A stretch of 50,314 nucleotides of DNA. It comes from Proteromonas lacertae (lineage: Eukaryota; Sar; Bigyra; Opalinata; Proteromonadidae). The notes beneath the pieces are model-generated. The model saw nothing but the letters and a program-made list of their open reading frames with translations. It was not told the origin of the DNA and did no database searches. Where the stretch lies: contig NGBS01000910.1 in assembly GCA_002245135.1 (NCBI GenBank), positions 1 through 50,314 on the forward strand. The letters run 5' to 3'. The position numbers and the translations under genes are program-made. This document shows positions 21,979 to 33,300 of the stretch, piece after piece; within the stretch, counting starts at the first letter, position 1, and each line of letters starts with the position of its first letter.

Positions 21979-22855
21979 TTAGTTGAAAAATTCTATAAAT
22001 AATTCTTTTTTATATTGATCTGATATTCCATCTTGCTTTATTCTTTCAATTGATGAAAATGTTTCTAAAAATAATTCAAATTCTAATCTATCTATATCTT
22101 CTTTCATTGTTATTATTAATACATATATTTTACTAATCAATTCTTCATTTTCCTTCATCTGAAATTGGATTACTAAATATGGATATATTTTCTGTATAGT
22201 ATGGAAAAGAATCTGTTACTTCTTTTAATCCCTTTGAAATATTATTATTATACTTGAAAAATCATAGTTTTAATAACAGCTGCATCTTTTCTTTTTAATA
22301 CAATAATTCAAATAATACTTCAATTCTTCATTTGTCCATAATGAACATTTTATAGCTATAAATGAATATTCTTCTTTCTCTAATGATTTTATTAATAAAC
22401 ACACTTCAGTTGAATCTATTTTGCTAGATAATAATATTACACTTTCATCATTAATTAATATATTACTTAAATCCATTTCATGATAATATACAACCAATTA
22501 TCCAAATCACACTTCTCTCATTACATTCTAAGCCATTCAATAAATACAAGAATGAATCACATAACTTTATATCACCATTTCTTCCATATATTATGTTACT
22601 ACTCTTTAAATTATTTACCACTATATCATACTCACTCAATATCATTAAAATCTCACATATTAAATACATCACACCACATATATCACTTCTAGAAATGGAT
22701 TAAAAGTGAATTACCTCTTTTAAATCTCTAATATAGTATTCTCTCACAAGTTTGATACAATTAAATAAATTGCATATAATTATTTCTGTTTGCATTATAA
22801 AAGGAAGTGATATGTCATTTAAATAACAGTATTGTTCCTCTATACATCTAACCAT
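21979..22855 (-). pseudogene. Degenerate protein-kinase-like gene
   Basis: Fragments of a kinase C-lobe: ICEILMILSEYDIVVNNLKS then SNIIYGRNGDIKLCDS corresponds to the H-R-D...K-x-x-N and D-F-G region, but HRD is VNN and DFG is CDS, so catalysis is excluded. WIIGCILSEMDLSN matches subdomain IX (W.lGCIL.EM). Joining the parts needs single-base frame changes near 22690, 22484, 22255 and 22160 plus two very short introns (22-26 nt). The last open part ends KKELFIEFFN with TAA 21981-21979. The start ATG 22855 (MVRCIEEQYC) is tentative; no N-lobe glycine loop is visible. Either a decayed pseudokinase gene or a pseudokinase obscured by sequence errors. Confidence 0.5.
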
Positions 22856-23198
22856 AGATTTTTATAAATTATTTACATCGAATATTTTTACCACTTTGGA
22901 CAAATCTTGCTTAATTACACAAATGTCATTCTTACTCTCTTTTTATATTTTATATTTCTATTTTTATATATTACTATATTCATACATTCCTACCAACAAA
23001 ATAATGAATCTTTAAATACTCTTTAATACTCCCAATTTTTGAAAAACCTTCCAAATACATATACAATGTATTGAGTGTATTATTAGTTTTTTGTTATATA
23101 ATTTACAATTCATTTTTATTTCGATATTATCAAAAGTGAAAATATAGAAAATTGCATATGAATAACTAAAATTATACATAATTTTATCTTAATCTTAA
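22856..23198. other. Intergenic region
   Basis: About 340 bp, very AT-rich, between the kinase-like gene and the small orphan. No gene or structured element is recognised. Confidence 0.5.
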
Positions 23199-23624
23199 TC
23201 AATAGTGCTGAGTAATGTCTTTCTCAACATCTACATCTTTTTCATTATCATTATTATGTCTTGCTGGTAATAATATTCTTACTTCTCCTTCAGTAGCAAA
23301 AGGTATTTTATTATCTATTTCTTCCTCTACTGATAAGAAATTATCAATATTATTTTGAAAATTTATTGGTATATCTCTTTCTTCTGTCTCTATCTTATAA
23401 TTTTCAATGAAAGTCTCTCCAACAGTAGGTAAATCAAAATCATCTTTTAAGGAAATTATGCTTATGTTAATATCACTATATTCAAATACATTGGGTCTTA
23501 CTCTAAATCTTCCTTTACTTTTTACTCTTTTTAATACACTTCTAAAGTTTTTCTTCTTTGTATTGGTTGAGGAGAATGATGATCCCGTCAATATTTCTAT
23601 CAATGAAGCAAAAGCTTTATACAT
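23199..23624 (-). CDS. Small orphan protein (141 residues)
   Basis: Single-exon open frame from ATG 23624 (MYKAFASLIEILTG). Not recognised. A basic stretch (KKKNFRSVLKRVKSKGRFRV) is followed by a mixed acidic region ending VDVEKDITQHY. No signal peptide or membrane segment. It lies head to head with BBS7, 145 bp between starts. At this AT content a 141-codon frame is unlikely to be chance, but coding status rests on length and composition only. Confidence 0.55.
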   Translation of the reverse strand: MYKAFASLIEILTGSSFSSTNTKKKNFRSVLKRVKSKGRFRVRPNVFEYSDINISIISLKDDFDLPTVGETFIENYKIETEERDIPINFQNNIDNFLSVEEEIDNKIPFATEGEVRILLPARHNNDNEKDVDVEKDITQHY

Positions 23625-23769
23625 CTATATCCAATACACAATTTTATCAACGAAACAAAAACTAAACAAAATTAATACATTCAATACACATAAATACGTG
23701 TATAATATTTTGGTTAACGAAAAAATAAAATTGAATAACCCAGTTCAGTTTTAAAAATCAAAGTAAGAA

Positions 23770-26065
23770 ATGGAGCTTCAATTACATCGTATTGAATTTA
23801 CTCAAGTCGGTCCAATATCAGGGAAGCATGAACTAGTAGTATTCCCAGGAAATGAGAAAAAGAAGAGACAAAAGTTATGTGTAGGTGATGATAATGGCAA
23901 TTTATCATGCATAGGGTTAGAGAAAGGTCGTGATATTGTTTGGCAAAAGAAAAGTAAAGAAGGTAGTGGAATTAGTCGTTTAGAACTGGGTGGTGTTCCA
24001 GGAGCAAGAGATAATGTGTTCAGTGCAGGTAGTCATCAGGTACAAGGCTGGAGTCGTAAAGGTAAAGATTTTTTTAAATTAGTCTCAAACTCAGTGGAGT
24101 GTATATCAGCAATGGCAATAGATGATACAAAATTATTTTTATCAACAGATCTAATGTTAAATATGTATGATAACGGTAGAGATAAGTATTACTATATGTG
24201 TGAAGATAAAATCAATGATATTTGTTTATTGAGTTTAACTAAAGAGTTGGGTGTAGATGCATTCTTAGGATGTCAAGATCGTGAATTACGTGTAGTTCGA
24301 GACGGCTTGGTATCAATGGAAATCTCAGGTGAAGGACCAATAGAATGTGTTGTTGATTATACAAACTCATCTGGTAGTGAATATAAGAATATATTATATG
24401 GAACAAATAATGGTAAAATTTGTCAGATTATAGGTACAAAGGAAGGTTTACAAGCTGGTTGGATAATTCCTAATGAAGATAATAGTAATGTATTATCCTT
24501 AGAAACTTATGATTTTACTCATTCAGATCAATTAGAAATATTGGTAGGAAGAGATAATGGAAATATTCAAATATTATCATTTAGTATTCCTTCTGAAGCT
24601 GCTGTTTTAGTATTAATATATTATATTATATTATATTTATATATAGTATGAAAGTAATTTAGGTGAATCTATTCGTGGAATTGGTTCTGGAGCTATCAAT
24701 GATGTTCATTATGAAGATTTATGTATTGCAACTTACTCTGGTAGAATAATTACACTTACATCTCAACCATTACAAGTAGCAGCAAGTGATACGTATATAT
24801 ATATATATATTATTTTTATTATTATATATATAGAAGTAAAAAGAATAAAGCAACAGTAATGAGAGATGAAAGAATTAATCAATTGCAATTGGATATAAAG
24901 AACTTAGAAGCTCAAATTGAAAAAGAAAAACAAATCATTCAAAAATCAGGTAAAAAATATGCTCAAGTAAAACAGTCATTTTCTGTGAGTCATAGTATCA
25001 TATTAGATCCAGAGAAATCATGTTATGTTGTGACTTTAGAAATTCCTACTCCAATTGATAGTGTGTTATTGAGAAGTGAAAACGTTGTATATATATATAT
25101 ATTTATTGTTTTTTTATTTATTTTTTATCTATTTTCTTTTTAGTTGGATATATTAGATTCAAATTCCACCACATTCACAGTCTCCAAAACAGAAGGTGAT
25201 TCTTATAGTAAAACATTAGTGAACTACAAATGTCAAGAAGTAACTAACAGATTTGAATTAAGATACTAGAACAATAGAAGGAAGTGGAGGAATATTGAAC
25301 TTATATGTTACATCCAAATCTGAAGCCAAAAGTATGTAATCCAATAGAAATTGAGATTAAACCATTATCATTACATCACAGAGTAAGAGATATGTCGCCT
25401 GTAAAAAAGAATGATTTGACAATTACTGGAAAATTCAGAGCCAATCAAATCCATGATTGGATATCACATATATTACCAGATGTTCCACCAAGAATGACTA
25501 ATTCAGATATGATGGAATTAACCTATCAAAATGCTTATATTGGTACTATTTTGTACTGTAGATACAGAGAAGGTGAAGCTTACTTTTTATCAGATTCAAT
25601 TTCTACATTATCCATCATTAGAGATACAATTACTAACTTAGCAACAGAAAGAAAGATCTTTAGTCGGTAGTGATTATCATATTGATGAAGAATCTATTAA
25701 TTATATGTTAGAATTAATCCATCAGAAATTAGATTATCAAATTCTATTAGTAAAAAAGAACGAATTAATTGATCCGTTAAAAGAAATCACTCAACAAGAA
25801 GATTCAATTGACTTTTTAGAATTAGAATATCAAGAAGTATTGAAGAATGTAGAATTGATTCAATCTGAGTATGATAATAGAACCACTGCTTTACATAGTT
25901 TATGTGGTATTATTAGTGATTTGTATGTTGATTATAATAAATATAAAGGTAAGAATGTTATTGATAAGATACCAATGTTACAGAGATTGAATTGATGATG
26001 ATTATTCACTTGAAAATCTCATTGCTTTCTTTGAGAATAAGTATGTTCCTCCTAATGGATTTTAA
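23770..26065 (+). CDS. BBS7: Bardet-Biedl syndrome 7 protein, BBSome beta-propeller subunit
   Basis: BBS7 forms the BBSome core with BBS2 and BBS9 and moves membrane cargo in cilia. The N-terminal propeller reads KLCVGDDNGNLSCIGLEKG, AGSHQVQGWSRKGKDFF, DAFLGCQDRELRVVRDG, GTNNGKICQI and CIATYSGRIITLTSQPLQ. A coiled-coil linker (RDERINQLQLDIKNLEAQIE) and the appendage/platform follow, with EIEIKPLSLHHRV matching the family's hIKPLSLHqR. Introns of about 35-60 nt near 24610, 24792 and 25087. Four single-base excesses break the C-terminal half: about 25270 (LRY then RTIEG), 25312 (YV then HPNLKPK), 25668 (RKIFSR then SDYHID) and 25994 (RLN then DDDYSLENL). Residues on both sides align with BBS7, so the gene is probably intact in the cell. 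Stop TAA 26063-26065. Presence of BBS7 implies a cilium or flagellum. Confidence 0.92.
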
Positions 26066-26182
26066 TTATAAATTATATTATTATTATTGTTATGATAAAA
26101 ATGTGTTTTATTATTTATAATTTAGAATAACCCATAACACACACAATTAAAGATTACCATTGTCTTCATTTTTAATATTTAT

Positions 26183-26791
26183 TTAAGCTACTGGTTTCTT
26201 AGCTGCAGCCATCTTTCTTTTGTAATATTCAGCAGCACGTGCACGACGTTTATCTTCAAGTCTCTATTAGAAATTATATAAAACTTCACTTTAAATATAC
26301 GTTAATTAAACCGTGGTGTGTCCATCCGAATAATCTTGCTAAATCTCCTAATTGAGCGGTTTTTCTGATTGGGTTTACTCTGATAACACGTAAAGCATTT
26401 GGTACAACCATACGTTTAACTCTTTCATATTGTGGTGGAATACCTTCAAATACTGTTAAGTTTTTTAAGGCGTTAGCACCTCTGGCGGTTTTGTGTGGAA
26501 TCATACCTCTTACAGTTCTATAGAACATACGAGCTGGTGTATGGAAGTGAATTGGACCACGAGCTGGGTTGGAGCACATTTGTTTGTGACATACTGAGGT
26601 GTATCTTACTTTATTTCTGAATACTATTATAATAGTAATTTAAATTAAAAAATACATGAACCAGACATTTCAATACCTTCACATCTTACAGCAACGATCT
26701 TTTGGCCGTTTAAAAGTTGTTTAGCAATGATAGAGGCAAGACGACCCATTAAGTGTCCTCTGCAGTCGATAACAATTTCTTTCTCAAACAT
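26183..26791 (-). CDS. RPL13A: Large-subunit ribosomal protein uL13 (L13a)
   Basis: The start [20 protein letters not shown] then [20 protein letters not shown] is classic uL13. After a 32-nt intron: [51 protein letters not shown] and [17 protein letters not shown]. The second intron (near 26305-26269) leads to [18 protein letters not shown] and the end PVA with TAA 26185-26183. Both introns are phase-consistent and there are no frame breaks. The length of about 180 residues is slightly short of human L13a (203). Codon use looks more C-ending than in neighbours, as expected of a highly expressed gene. Convergent with BBS7, 117 bp between stops. Confidence 0.95.
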
Positions 26792-27073
26792 TTTCTATAA
26801 AGAGAGTAAAATGATATTTTATAAATGAAGAATAAGCTATAAAATTAATACTTTTGAAGACAAATGATGGTAAATGTATAGTTATTAATTATGCTTTGAT
26901 TACTATTGGTTTATTTAATCAATAAAATGCTCAAGTCAAGCTTTTTTATTCTTTTCATTTTTTTGAGATTATAAGAGGTTATCATTTGATATAAAATATG
27001 CTAAGTTGTACTTTTGTGTGGATTTTATCACATCAAAATTTCTATATTCAATAATAATAAAATTATTTATAAT

Positions 27074-28253
27074 TTAAGATTTAACTACAGCTCTTTGAAT
27101 TTCACATGCATTTCCATAAAATCCAGTAAAGCATTCACACAATCCAGTTGCAGTATTACACAATCCACGATTTCCACAAACACTTGTGTCTACAGCGTCT
27201 TTAACAGCTCCAGCTATTTCTATATTGCAATCAGGACATTTATCATTATCAAATAATTCAGATTCTAAAAATTTATTCACATCAACTCCTTCAACTTGAA
27301 TACGAATTGTATCAGCACCAGTAACTGCATCACCAGGTTTGCAATTTGAATTTTGTGTAATTTCAACTCTAATTTGTGTTAATGGTGGCATTACTCTTAA
27401 AGCAATTCTCACTTCTTCAGCATAATCTTTTAATTGAGATTCTGTTAAACACATAGCACTGTATTTGATTTACATCATTGCCTTCATTTTCAATTCTTCT
27501 TGTTACAATATTAAATGATTGATAAACAACACCATTATATTTATATCTTATAAAATGAGTTGGAAAGTTTGGATCTGGTTGATAACCTAATATTAATGTT
27601 GGATAATTATGTTGAATAGGATCAAATGCCATTGGACAAGTCCTTTCGCTACAAGATGAACCACTCCAACCATCATCACAATAACATGAATATTCTTTCT
27701 CAGTTTCCCAACTACTGTACTTACTAGCAGTACGGGTTAATAGATTAGCGGTTGAAATACATCTTCCATGACCTGAACAGTAGGTTCCATTGTTAGCTGT
27801 TGGACAAGATTCTATTGAATATTAGATTATTAATATTAGTATACTTCTTTGACATGCAGATCCTGTATATCCTGGGAAACATCTACATTCTCCAGCTTGA
27901 CGGTCACATACGCCTGCATTCGAACATTCTGCATATCCATGAATAGATTCAATATTTTTATCCATTTCAGGTACTTTTGCGGCAAACCATTGGATTTTAA
28001 CTTCATCTGCAGTTATTTTACCATCGTGGTTGAGATCACCTAATTCAGAATAAGTCCAACTATCACTGTATGGACATGAACCTATAAATCATAATAAATA
28101 AATTCAAATACGTTCTGAGCAATCAGCAGCTCCCCAACCAGGATAACACTCACATTTATCTTTTTTCTGGCAAACACCATGGCCACTACACATATTTTCA
28201 CATGCTAGTATTGTTGTTATAAATAAACAACTAATAACCACTATATTCTTCAT
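27074..28253 (-). CDS. Secreted EGF-like repeat protein with an EF-hand loop
   Basis: A signal peptide (MKNIVVISCLFITTILACEN) is followed by EGF-type modules: CSGHGVCQKKDKCECYPGWG, CSNAGVCDRQAGECRCFPGY, CSGHGRCIST with CYCDDGWSGSSCSERTCP, and near the end CGNRGLCNTATGLCECFTGF. Between EGF 1 and 2 sits DLNHDGKITADE, a canonical EF-hand calcium loop (D-x-N-x-D-G-x-I-x-x-x-E). A non-EGF region (YQPDPNFPTHFIRYKYNG, and EEVRIALRVMPPLTQIRVEI) precedes the last EGF. There is no membrane anchor, and it ends RAVVKS. Two introns, 30 and 33 nt, are phase-consistent. One extra T near 27455 breaks the frame between NQIQC and MCLTESQLKDY. Probably an extracellular matrix or adhesion protein. Confidence 0.82.
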
Positions 28254-28535
28254 AACAACGTAAAGTAGTATTTCTTTAAAAACCCCAATTTCAAAATGGG
28301 TTTTTATTTTTGAAATTATTTAAAAATCTCATGAATTAAAGCGTAGTAAAGCTTTCATATATCATTACCATAATAATTATAGTTTTTTAGTTCAATAAAT
28401 GCTAATAATTAATTGAATTAGACTAATCATTTTTTAAAAATAATCTACAACACATCATACATTTCACTTGACTTATATAAACAACAAATTTAATTAATAT
28501 AGTAATTATTGAAACAAATATATATATTATTTCTA

Positions 28536-30240
28536 TTATCTACTTCCTTCTCTTCTTCTTCTCTTTCTATTATCATATGACGGACTTCTACTTCTACTCC
28601 TTCTACTTTTTCTTCTATTCCTTTTATCATCATCATATCTTTTCTTATCACGGTAAGTACTATATCTATCATCTCTATTACTATATGAATGATATCTACG
28701 AAGATGATGACGACTACTGTTATGTCTCGAATGAGAGTGACTATGATTTCTTCTATTATTTCTTCTATTATTACTAATACTTCTTCTTCTTCTCTTTCTA
28801 CTACTATCTTTATTGTTAGTAGAATGTCTTTTGTGTGAAATAGAACGAGAGGATGATCTTGATCTAGATGAGGATGAGGAATAAGAAGATGGTGACTTTG
28901 ATCTTGATGGAGAAGAAGAAGAAGATGATGATGATGATGAAGATGATGATGATGAACTATTTCTTCTTAGTGGAATATCTGGTGAATATTGCATAAGAGA
29001 AGATGAGGAAGAAGAAGAAGAGTTATCTGCTTTTGTATCTGATGATGATAATGGTTGAGATTGTTGTGATAATATTGGCTGTGATTGTTGAGAAGGTGTT
29101 ATTGTTTGAGGTAAAGGTGAAGATTGTTGTTTTATTTGTAGTTGTGGTTGGTGAATATGTTGATGATATTGATGTTGATGATGGTGATGTGGTTTATTAT
29201 TAGAAACTATATAATATATATATATATATATATAGATTATATACAATTAACAGGATTATTTAATTGTTGTAGTTGTTGTTGCTGTTGAGGTATTGCTAAT
29301 GAAGGTAATGGAGTAATATTATCCATAATCACTGGGATTTGAACAGGAGGTAAGCCAACAGGAGGATCAACGAATGGTAATCTTATATTATTGGCTTTTA
29401 ACTTACTTAATATTTCTAATTCAAATCTATAAACACTGGCATTAGTACGATTGTAATATTTCATTATTATATAGTGAATTATTGTACATGGACCTTCTTC
29501 TATATTTAATTCATTACGCCAAGTGGATATATCAACTCCATTCATTTTACCACTAAATATCAACAAGGCAGCAGCTATCTTATCAGGTGTATAAATGAGT
29601 GGTAATTTTGTTCCAAAACTATCATTTACTAAATAGATTGCATTTTGTGTGACATCTTTATTTTTTTCTATTTTTAGCTTTTTTATATATTCAAAAACAT
29701 AAGACCAAGGATGTTCAAACATTAAGTCAAATGTGAGGGTTTTGAGTAGATCTAACTCCATACGCAGCACACTATCTTGGATTGATAAATACTATGATTA
29801 TTATTATATAAATATATATATTAACTGATACTTCTAGTTGGTTAATTGTTTTACCTTGGAAAAAATGTTTTATAGCTGCAACTATTACATCTTTTATATT
29901 CTTTTTGTTATCATCAATTTTGCAAGCTAAAAAAAGACAAGTTGTTGAAATCTTCTATAAAATGATAAATAGATATTATAATACCAATTCATCAAATTCT
30001 ATTAATGAATGCTGAGTATAATATCTAAGAAAAAGGATTTGGGCTGTTGCTTGAATAAATTTACTTCTAAAAATGCACATTATTTATATGAACTATATAC
30101 ATTCCTAATAATTTCCCAATTTCTCTCATTGTAACCCACATACTACTTACGATCTCTAATTCCTTTGATGGGATCATACCGTCACTCCTGGAAGGACTTT
30201 GCTCAACTTGCTGTAGTGTGAAATACCAGTTATCTGACAT
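28536..30240 (-). CDS. Cyclin of the K/T (transcription CDK) class with His-rich and RS tail
   Basis: The cyclin box starts with NWYFTLQQVEQSPSRSDG, matching W.w....l..tPS...G of cyclins K and T. It continues with KISTTCLFLACKIDDNKKNI, then KTLTFDLMFEHPWSYVFEYI (family: tikFDl.veHPy.fl.ky), then AIYLVNDSFGTKLPLIYTPD and KIAAALLIFSG. These cyclins activate CDK9, or CDK12/13 type kinases that phosphorylate RNA polymerase II. After the box come a Gln tract, a His/Gln-rich block (HHHHQHQYHQHIHQ), Ser runs and a C-terminal Arg/Ser domain (28780-28540) ending RRRREGSR. Introns near 30088, 29970, 29824 and 29248-29212 are phase-consistent. No frame breaks. The RS tail resembles cyclin L, but the box is K/T-like. 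Confidence 0.85.
29212..29235. repeat. (TA)n microsatellite inside a cyclin intron
   Basis: An uninterrupted TA run of about eleven units makes up much of the intron that precedes the His-rich exon. Similar but shorter TA runs fill BBS7 and propeller/UBR introns, so intron interiors here seem free to expand as TA repeats. Confidence 0.6.
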
Positions 30241-30392
30241 TTATTTGTTTGGCGTACCTTATTCAATGCTAAAAATACAAAAAATGATTTTGAAAAATAA
30301 AAATTTGTTCGTTTCTATGTTTTTAAAAAACGATTTTCTTTGAATGTCTAAAACCATATAATTATTAAAACTACTTAAATTATCAAATATTT

Positions 30393-33300
30393 CTACTTAG
30401 TTTCAGCCTTCGGTTTTTCATCCTCTTTTTTTGATTTATCTAAATTATCTTCTTTCTTTTCTTCTGATTTTGGTGCTTCAGTTTTTGTTTTATCTGTTTC
30501 GTCATTTTTCTTTTCTTTATTACCTTCTTTCTTTTCTTTCTTTTCATCATCTTTTTTCTCTTCCTTCACATCCTTCTTATCATCCTTTCCTTTCACCTCC
30601 ACTTTCTCACCTTCTTTTTCTTCTTTTTCTTCTTTCACATTATCATCGTCCTTTTTTACCTCATTTTTTTCTTCTTTCTTTTCATCATTATTATTTTCAC
30701 CATCTTCTTTAACACTCTTCTTTGCTTCTTCTTCTTCTTCTCTTCTTTTACCTTCCAACTCATCATCTATCACAATTTTATATTTATTATCATAATCTAT
30801 ATTCAAATTACTATCATACCAACTTGGTGCTTTAATATCATCATTGTTATTATTATATCTACTTCTCTCTTCATCACGTTTTATATTCTTATTCCTATTA
30901 TCTTCAGACATTCTCTTCTTCATTTCTATTGATACTTGTCTCATTTTATTATACTTCAATTCCATTCTATCAACATGACCTCTGTATACTCTTTGAATGC
31001 AAATTGCTGCAGCTATTTGAAGTTCTTTTTCTGCTTTTTCTTCTGCTGTTAATGCTTCAATCCTGTGAGCAACTTTTCTTCCTAAATGACCTCGAATATA
31101 ACTTTGTATTTTGATAATGGATGCTTCTTGTTTCTTTCTTAGATTTGCTTTTTTAATCAATTTTTCTCTACTAATTGTTCCACTTCCACTGTACTTTTCT
31201 TCTCTTCGTTTTTGACCAATCATTGCTTTATCTGTAGCTTCTTTGATTTCTCTTAATCTCTTTTCTAATTGTTGTTTCTCTTTAATCATTGCTTTTCTTT
31301 CTTCACTTTCTTCTTTTTCATTCATTTCACTCAATATTCCTCTGCTTGCAGCTTCTCCTTTTCTCAATAAAGTCATTATTCTAAAATATTCAAGCACTAA
31401 TGAGAAAATACCAAACTTTAATGTTCTTTCAGTTTGATTGAATAATTCATCACTTATTTTCTTCTTCTGTTGGAATATCAAATCATGTTCTTTCATCATT
31501 TTACTCTCTTTTGCTTTGGCTAATTGCTCAAATGATTCTTCATCTTCATTTTTCTTTTCTTTCTTCAGATTATTACTGACTTGGTTATGAACAGTTATTA
31601 TCTTATTATCAATAGAAGGAACATATCCCATCACGTTGTATTTAGATTCAATTTCTCCGAAGTACCAACCTTCATACATCCAATCTAATATACCATTAAT
31701 CACATCATAAGCAGCATCTTCAGCTATTAATTGTTGTCGATATTCTTCTAAAGTTTCAATAGCATACTCTTTAAACATTGTTTGTTCATTTCCTTGAATT
31801 GATTTGATTGTAATCATGGAGGATGTTGCATTGTATGCATTGTGTAACTCTTTATCAACTTCTGTTAGTCTTATTTTTCTTTCTATTTCCTTCAATTCTA
31901 TTTGCATTTCTAATATACAATCATCTTTGTTGTATTTCATTGGAGATCCTCCACTTTGTTTTGCAGATCGGGGAATATAACTTTCTACTGATTTTGTACT
32001 GGCTGGCAATTGCTTAACGGATAATAACTCATTTTCTAACTCAACGGATCTATTGGTTAATTGTTCAATATCAGCCATTGGCTTCCAAGTACATTTTCCA
32101 CCATTTGCATTATTAATACCACCACATGCTTTGCATATATTTCCTTCATCTTTGGACTCTTCTTCTTCAGCTGCTTCCATTCTAAATATACTTTGACGAA
32201 GCTTGGCTCGAGCAAAATCTTTGTATGAAGAGGTTGAATTGTAATTTGCACCACTTCTACTACTTTTTAATAACATACTCTTTTTACTACTACCCATCAT
32301 ATTATTAGTACTCTTCTTTTGATCAACATTCAATTTCAATTGTTTTGCCATTTCCTCTTTCTCTTCTATATCAATAGCTGTTGGATTAACATCCACAAAT
32401 TTAAACTCTTTTCTTTTCACTTCTTTCACTACATTTGGGAATTTATCATTTTCTCTCTCTTCAATCTGTTTTATCAATAATTTCTCAATTTCTTCGATTA
32501 ATAATTGCTGCAGTATTGGCGTTTGATATCTCTGAACTACTCCTTCTAATATATTCGAATCAATAAAGTTCTTTTTACATACATTCACTCTCTTTAATTC
32601 TTCTAATAATATAACACATCTTTCATCAATATCACAATTATTCACATCTTTTCTTTCATTGGCATTATACATTCGATTATTATTATTGTTGTTGTTTTTA
32701 TCATTATTATTTCTATTGTTATTGTTATTCATATATTTATCAATCAAGTGCCTTGTTCTTATCTCTTTTTCATCAGTCAAATCCTCTAATTTTGCATTCA
32801 TTATTCTCTTCAATTCATCTAATTTGAATGGTCCTTCTGGTTCAGTAATTCCTAATAAATCTTTATCATCTAATCCATCACCTTTTTCTGCTTTACAAGG
32901 ACCATAGAACTCAGGACATAGTACTCTCTCTGTTCTCACCCATTCTTGTTCTTCTGAACTACGATCTACAGCTGGTTTGGATCTTGCAATTACTGCAATA
33001 TCTCCTAACGATTCATTCGCTTTTGGTTCACTTTCACTGTATTTAGTGAGTAATTTATGAACAATTAATTCTTCAGGTAATAAATCACAAGGTTGTGAAT
33101 GTTTTAATCTTTTCAATTCAATTTGTTTGTATGGTGATTTATCTACATCAGGATCAGTATAATTAGATGGGTAATTGGATGGATTAATGATATAATCATA
33201 TAATCTCCATGCTCTATCATCTTTATCTAATTCTTCTAATGATTTATGTCTCATTCTCTCAGCATCACTCATAAAGTTTGGTAATTCCTTTTTCAACATA

